Of a stretch of 64,000 nt of DNA, positions 58,160-64,000 are shown one piece after another. Position 1 is the first letter of the stretch. Each line of letters starts with the position of its first letter. The stretch is from Salvia splendens. Its lineage: Eukaryota > Streptophyta > Magnoliopsida > Lamiales > Lamiaceae. The notes beneath the pieces were generated by a model that did no database searches, had not been told where the DNA came from, and worked only from the letters and a program-made list of their open reading frames with translations. The DNA lies in contig NC_056034.1 of NCBI RefSeq assembly GCF_004379255.2, positions 6,450,501 through 6,514,500 of the forward strand, in the 5' to 3' direction. Made by a program: the position numbers and the translations under genes.

Positions 58160-58725
58160 TTTTTGCATAATCTGTGTTTTTTGCTGATGCTTCTAGGAGT
58201 CAATACAATTGCTTCTTACATCGGTCCACTGCTAATCGCAACCTTCACAAACTTTATGTCATCAAACGACGAAAACTTGAGATGGCATCATGGTTTGATG
58301 ATTGGATTTATCATCTTTGCAAAGAATTTGGAGTCACTATCTCAGAGGCAGTGGTACGTTTGGTGCTCGTCGGATCGGCATCAGACATCAGTGTCATGGC
58401 AGGTCATGGCATTGATATATAAAAATCTCTGGTCTTGAAGTACAAGGACTGGTAAAATCATTCACTACATCAATATTGACATTGAGAGAATTGCATAGAT
58501 TTCTTGGCATTTACATGGCATTTGGTTACTCCCATTTCAGGTTACCTCTGCTTTGGGCATCTTGTACAAGAATATAGGGGCTGATCCATCTCTTGCTGCT
58601 TTCTTCTCCGCCATATTTGTGATGATAAGTGAATCTTTCACATGGAAGCCAGAGATTTGCAGATAAAAGCCAATTCAGAGGCTTCGAAGAGCGTGAGAGT
58701 CCTCACGTTGCATTTGTGGTAACTG
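58160..58725 (+). pseudogene. ABCC-type transporter fragment
   Basis: Broken reading frames in order resemble the first transmembrane domain of plant ABCC (MRP) transporters: GVNTIASYIGPLLIATF then LESLSQRQWY (about 58195-58355), ALGILYKNIGADPSLAA (about 58550-58600), and a SVRVLTLHLW stretch (about 58690-58722). Frameshifts and stops separate them, and no ATP-binding domain is present. An intron-like tract with AG precedes the first block. It is most likely a degraded duplicate of a few exons between the PPR and CCCH genes. Confidence 0.7.
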
Positions 58726-60341
58726 ACTTTCTGATAAAAAAAACTATTTCGTCGTATGGAAATAGAAAGAGGTTTCTGAAAAGTACCTCTACACAAGCTC
58801 AGCTATGACTTTTCTTCTCTGGACACATTAGTTTCAGTTGTACCTTTGGGGTGTGCGTCTTGTTAAGGACACCATTAACATCAGTTACAGTTCTCTCAGC
58901 TTTAGTTAGTCAATTTCCGAAATCTTCAACAACCTATCTATAATCTGACGAGTTTATGTCTATGGTAGTTCAGACTAATGTTTTAATTGATTGGGTGCAA
59001 AATTCCGTCAGGGAAGAAGATTTTGATGAGATTGATGCACACTCATACTTCAGGTATTGAGATCGAAGCTGCATAATCTGCTTTGGCAACAGGATAGAGG
59101 TGCACATTCTTGACGTTGAGTTGTAAAGATTCCTGATATTCCAATTTATCTCCTTTCTTGCTTGGAAAAAAGTGTTTGTGAAATAGCAATTCTAGTTTAG
59201 AGACTCCATAGTTGATGGTTCACATTTAGTCAATGCTGATTGAAGTAACTTCAGATCTTTTATTACGCTTCTCTACGAAACATACGGCATTGATGCTCTT
59301 GGCCAATTGAAATATATGCTAAATTTAGATGTTACATTTTGCTAACTACAGTAGGTATTTGTGGTACCTGGAGATTTGCATTGATGCGCAAGTGTTTGCT
59401 TGGGATTGTGTGTAGTCTTCTTAGGTATAGAAATGAAATTATATGGGAATGTAAATGAAGAGACTACATCGAAATAAGTAGTATAAAATTCTCATGGTTG
59501 CTATTAAAAATGCAGTTATGATGTTATCTACTCTTTTGGTTGGAATGGAATCGTAATTTCTCAATTGATTTGACATTTGACTAGATTGTATTCCTCAATT
59601 AATAGTTAAATACACTTCTGACTTTTTAAGCTATTGGAGAAACTATATGGATTTTATATTTTAAAAAATATATACATGTATAATAATCCAGCTGTGTTAC
59701 TTTTTAATTTTTATACACCCAACAATTTAAATGTTAGTAGTACTACATTTATGTTAGATGAGTTCATTTTACATATCGAAAGTTTGCGTTAGACAAGTTC
59801 ATTTTACATATTAAATGTGATTAATGTTCATTATAGATTATACTATGTCAAATATATTAGACTTCTAACCTATAAATCAAAGTAATAATAATCAAAGTGA
59901 AATTGATAGTGACATGGTAAAACATCCAACCATCAACACAGTTTGAGAAGAATTTAAATTTGGACTCTACACTTGGATCACATTATTTAAATTGATGATA
60001 TTTACCATGATGGTATGGTAATTGGTAAGGAATATTTGAGGCAAGTTAGTAACTCAAAATTAAATTCGATGGGAAATACTACGAGAGAAACTCAATCTTC
60101 GTCATAAGCCCTAAATCCAAACCCCCAAATGTATGAAATATAAGGGGAATCCACAGAGAATGGAAATGGCGAAGTGAAGAAAGGGGATCTCTCTCGTCAA
60201 TTCATCATCTTCCATTTGTCAGAGTGTGGTTGTGTAATTGTATCTGTTGCAGGTAGAAGCTAACGAAACTGCATGAGAGTATCCGCCTCACCATTTAAAC
60301 CCTAGATCTCTCTCTCTTCCTCCCTTTTTTTTTGGTTAATA
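58726..60341. other. Intergenic region upstream of CCCH gene
   Basis: No gene supported. The last ~200 bp include a CT-rich leader (60305-60330) and the probable 5' UTR of the CCCH zinc-finger gene, possibly with a spliced leader (GT at 60225-60232 region not resolved). Confidence 0.5.
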
Positions 60342-62818
60342 ATGAAAACTGGTGAGCTTAATGGTGGGAGAATGGCGGGAGACGCCGCACCTCAACCTCC
60401 TTCTGCCCAAGAAGAAGCGCTTAAGAAGAGCACCGATTGTGTTTACTTTCTCGCTTCTCCTTTAACATGCATTAAGGTTTTTTTTTCCATTCACTTTTTC
60501 TCGCCTTTTTTTTGTCGTGTTTATTTTATGATACCACATGCGCTTGTTCGTCGCTTTCTCTCTCTCTCTCCTGCCTTAATATAATCTTTCTTCGTTGATG
60601 AATGTGACTTTTTTGTAATAATTTTCTTGAAGGCTTTATTGAATTAAACCTGTCGATTTTATATTTTCTTTGTGTGTGTGAAGACTTAAATTGTTACTGG
60701 TGGTTCAAACAGCTTTGGAGATCTAGAGTTTTGTTTATTCATGAATTTGCCAATTTTTGTTAGCCATGGATAAACCCTACCTTATTTTTTAATACAGTAA
60801 TTTTTTCCTCTTGCGTCTAATAGTATCTTTTTGACATGTAGCAAGTTAGTTGCTATCTGTCACTCTGTTCATGTCCCCTTTTGATTTTTGTCTTGAATCG
60901 AGTGGAGTCTCGATAGAAAGATATATGCTAGTACAATTTGTATTAGTAAAAGGTTAGAATCCTGAGTTGGTTTAAATTGCTAATCATCTATCAACCCTTG
61001 CATGTTTTGTTCCATCTGTTGTTTTAGCTGTTTAAATGGTTTATTGGGACTGGAAGTTTAGGGATTGCTTGTTAGCATTGTTTTATTTGCTAATTATTTA
61101 TATAAATCGTTAGTTTTATTTTTTTCAGGGACATGAGTGTGAGTACCGACACAGTGACTTCGCTAGGCTAAATCCAAGGGACTGTTGGTTCTGGTTAAAT
61201 AGTAACTGCTTGAACCCAAGCTGTGGATTTCGACATCCGGTTAGTCATTTACCTCTCTTGATTGTAAATACCCAGCCTGAAGTTCAGTTTATTTAGATCC
61301 TTATCATGAATATGATATATTGTCCTTAAATAGAGTAATTTGACGTATAATACATGTGCAGATGAGAGTCTAAGCACTTCATGACATGCTTAGATAGTAC
61401 AGAACATGAAATGACAGATTATTAGGTTGACATGGATTATTTTCTAACACTAGTTTTAAACTTTTGTTCATCAGCCACTTGGTTTACTTGGAACACAACT
61501 ACCAACACCCTCAGGGTCTGCTCAACCTCTACCACAGACAGCCGCTATGACTCCGGTGCAGGTCATGGATGCAAATAGCATACAAGGGGTGCCCTGTAAA
61601 TTTTTCCAAAGTGGGTTATGTCTGAAAGGTGACTGGTGTTCTTTTACTCACACACCGAATTCCATGAGATATAAAGCATCAGTGGTGCCTGTAAGAGCAG
61701 TTGCGACTGAACCTTCAAATCTCAATAAGGTTGACATCTCAGTGCTGGGAAAGAAGATTCCTCCACCAACAAATAAGAGCAAACCTATCATGTGTCCTCT
61801 AGATCAACAACTCGCAGCAGGCGGAGTGAAACCTGACGTCCATAGTAATGAACTTCCTAAAAACAAAAGGATGATCGAAACATCGTGCATCAATGAGCTT
61901 CCTGACTATAATAGCCGTCCTGTTTCTAATGAAAACATGGTCCGTGTTAAACAGCCTTATCAAATGGATGACCCTGTGATGATCGATGACAAGAATGTAG
62001 GAGATGACTCAAGGGAACCCTCACCTGGTTTTGATGTTCTTGTTGATGACGAGGGGAGAGATTCTGATTTTTTTCTAAGTGAAGACCAATATGGGATGTC
62101 AAGGGAATATGAGGCACAGAACAATAATGATAACAATAATTTGACTGAAGAAGATATATTTGCTGAAGCTGATAATGATAGGTACAGGTATATACATGGC
62201 TATGAGCCACAAGGGTACCCCAGGGGTCAATATGGTTTGGAGCAGAACAGAGCTTCATCTGAGAGGATGTCAGCAGGTCACAATGGGAGGCCTTATGCTA
62301 GGGGTGAATTAGATCTACGAGATTGTTTGACAAGGAAGAAGCAGCATCATGGTTTGAGGTCTGTAATTTGTCATGAGCAGGTTCGTGACAAGCTTGCTAA
62401 TGATCATAGCCATGAAAGATATGCTCCCCGGCATGAGGATGCTCTTAGCAATCGCCTTCAAGGAAGAATAAGGCTTCCACGAAGATCATCATATCCAGCT
62501 GATAGGGAAATGATTAGGCGAGCTGACAATGGTAGACTGTCTTCTGCCAACGGATGGAAGAATCATAAAGGCCCGCACTTTAAAAGGGTTAAGAATCATA
62601 AAGAATCGCATTACACTACGGATCAACAGCAACCAGTTAAGAGAAAATATGACACCATTGAAAGAAATGGGAGCAGTGTTTCTTTTGAAGGGCCAAAGCC
62701 TCTAGAGGAGATTCTGAAACGGAAGAAAGGCGAAGGAACTGTCAACATTAGGAATTCTTCGGAGGGCGAAAATGGTAGTAGGATTGGTGAGAGTTCAGTG
62801 TATGAACAGAGGGACTAG
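60342..62818 (+). CDS. C3H17-like: CCCH zinc-finger protein, C3H17-like (529 aa), three exons
   Basis: Exons 60342-60476, 61129-61239 and 61475-62818 join in phase 0 (1590 nt). There are three CCCH fingers: C33-X9-C43-X5-C49-X3-H53, C64-X7-C72-X4-C77-X3-H81 and C123-X7-C131-X5-C137-X3-H141. The finger order and DCVYFLASPLTC start fit the plant CCCH17/34 group (At2g02160 type), nucleic-acid-binding regulators. The long C-terminal region is charged and rich in Asp/Asn and Arg/Lys, probably disordered. The frame stops at 62816, yet the next 90 bases in another frame encode GGGVDFDTYEGDNGEEEEYL, typical of an acidic tail. A one-base loss near 62805-62812 may therefore have shortened the protein, or the reference has an error there. 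Confidence 0.9.
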
Positions 62819-64000
62819 GTGGTGGGGTGGATTTTGATACGTATGAGGGTGATAATGGTGAAGAAGAGGAATATCTTGATGGCAATGGCGACGAGTTTGC
62901 ATAGAAGCTGGGTGTTATGTAGACCTGAAAGGAAAAATGAGAAAGATTGATTCAATTCGTCTTTTTGATAATATTTGGATATTTGTTTTGGGGTAACAAG
63001 TAGAGAAAGATGGTTGGTCCCCTTTGGTCAGTGGGAGTTATTTTTTTGTTGCTTTGCAACTCCTCCTGACGATATATTTTTTGTGCTACGCCATGCCATG
63101 ATCAGCAATCCAAAAAAAACACACGTTACAGATTTCAACATTAGAAATAAAAAGGAGTCATCATCTTCAAAATAACTTATCATTAATGTAAACCTTGAAC
63201 CAAATCTATACTACATCAACTTGTCGTCCTCCTGCAAGCTCTAGTTTATGCATTGGGTAACGGGAACCGTTGATGTTAAACTGCCGATTTCGGTTCCAAA
63301 ACTATAACCTCTGGTTCGACCTTTGGAAACACTGAGGGGTTGAAAATCCATCCAAAAAAAAGGGATGAATCAACTATGATAGGAAAATAAATGATCTTGT
63401 AACGAGGAAGTCTACAATTTGTACACATAACAACGTGTTTACTTTTGTAACGACGTAGGTGGTGGGAAATACATCTGCAATTCAAGTGGAATTCGTAGTT
63501 TCTTTAACTATATAAATTTCAAAATTTTAATTTATAAATTCATTTAATTGGAAATTACAGAAATGTGAAAAAACAAGTGAATAATATGTGTAGTGCTCAA
63601 CCGTTGGATCTTCTTATTCAAACTAGAGAGTGTTCACTCTAGAATTGTCCAGACAAAATCATTCCATCATCCCACATTTAAGACTTACTATAAATTTAGT
63701 GTAAAGTTTTTTAATTTGTACTGGTACAGTATTTTTTATTTGATCCCTACTTATATTATCATCAAGAAAAATGTCCCTTCTTTTGTCCCATGATATGAGA
63801 GAGCAAAGAAGAAAAGCTGTCAAAAGAAAAAAGTAGAGGCAAAAAACAGGCCCCCAAAAATCAGAATAAAGAGAGGTCCCCCCTCTTGCAATCCTATTCA
63901 ATTTTTTTTCTCCTTTTGGGTGTGAAAATGAAATCTGGTAGAAAGATATTGACCTTATTCCCTACATAAGAAAAAAGATTCTTATGCTTATGACAAATTT
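62819..64000. other. 3' region of CCCH gene and intergenic DNA
   Basis: Contains the possible lost C-terminal coding tail (to TAG at about 62902) and 3' UTR, then AT-rich DNA to the window end. No further gene, RNA or repeat end is recognised. Confidence 0.5.

Overview
This window is plant nuclear DNA, from a eudicot and possibly an asterid. The evidence is short exons separated by AT-rich GT-AG introns, plant-specific families (class II serine carboxypeptidase-like, P-type PPR, BIG BROTHER-type RING ligase, LRR pseudokinase, CCCH zinc finger), and a plant transposon load of Tat-lineage Ty3/gypsy elements, PIF/Harbinger, a Mutator-like element and Stowaway MITEs. There is no operon structure and no sign of prokaryotic DNA.

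Layout. (1) 1-10284 is a Tat-lineage LTR retrotransposon lacking only its 5' LTR. It has gag-protease, pol, tandem repeats, a spliced reverse-strand gene and the 3' LTR. (2) 13108-26533 is a complete ten-exon serine carboxypeptidase-like gene. Its first intron holds a 9.1-kb nested retrotransposon (14535-23650, target duplication ATATC) with four LTRs (A, B, C, D). Base differences pair A with D and B with C, so one internally deleted element sits inside another. (3) 26918-30590 holds a PIF/Harbinger deletion derivative and a truncated copia-like fragment. (4) 31299-36404 carries two reverse-strand genes: an unknown one-membrane-segment protein and a seven-exon BIG BROTHER-related RING-H2 E3 ligase. 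(5) 37518-40055 carries a Pack-MULE with a captured ERA-like GTPase fragment and, 26 bp away, a PIF/Harbinger element with a 5'-truncated transposase. (6) 41807-50345 has a convergent pair: an LRR receptor pseudokinase (+) and an eight-exon SANT/Myb-like protein (-). (7) 55373-62818 has an EMB2794-like PPR gene, an ABCC transporter pseudogene fragment and a CCCH zinc-finger gene. PPR and CCCH appear in the same order as At2g02150-At2g02160 in Arabidopsis.

The strongest unusual signal is in the Tat elements. Gag-protease and pol share one frame and are separated by a single UAG whose 3' context fits the TMV-type readthrough consensus CARYYA. On the opposite strand, between pol and the 3' LTR, lies a four-exon gene with its own TATA-like box. 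Its first two exons are exactly 709 and 263 nt in both divergent copies. In element 1 it carries two nonsense codons. In the A-D element it is fully open (814 codons plus stop) although almost all of gag-pol has been deleted.

All exon structures were worked out by hand from splice sites and phase. Family names come from recognised motifs, and no database search was run.
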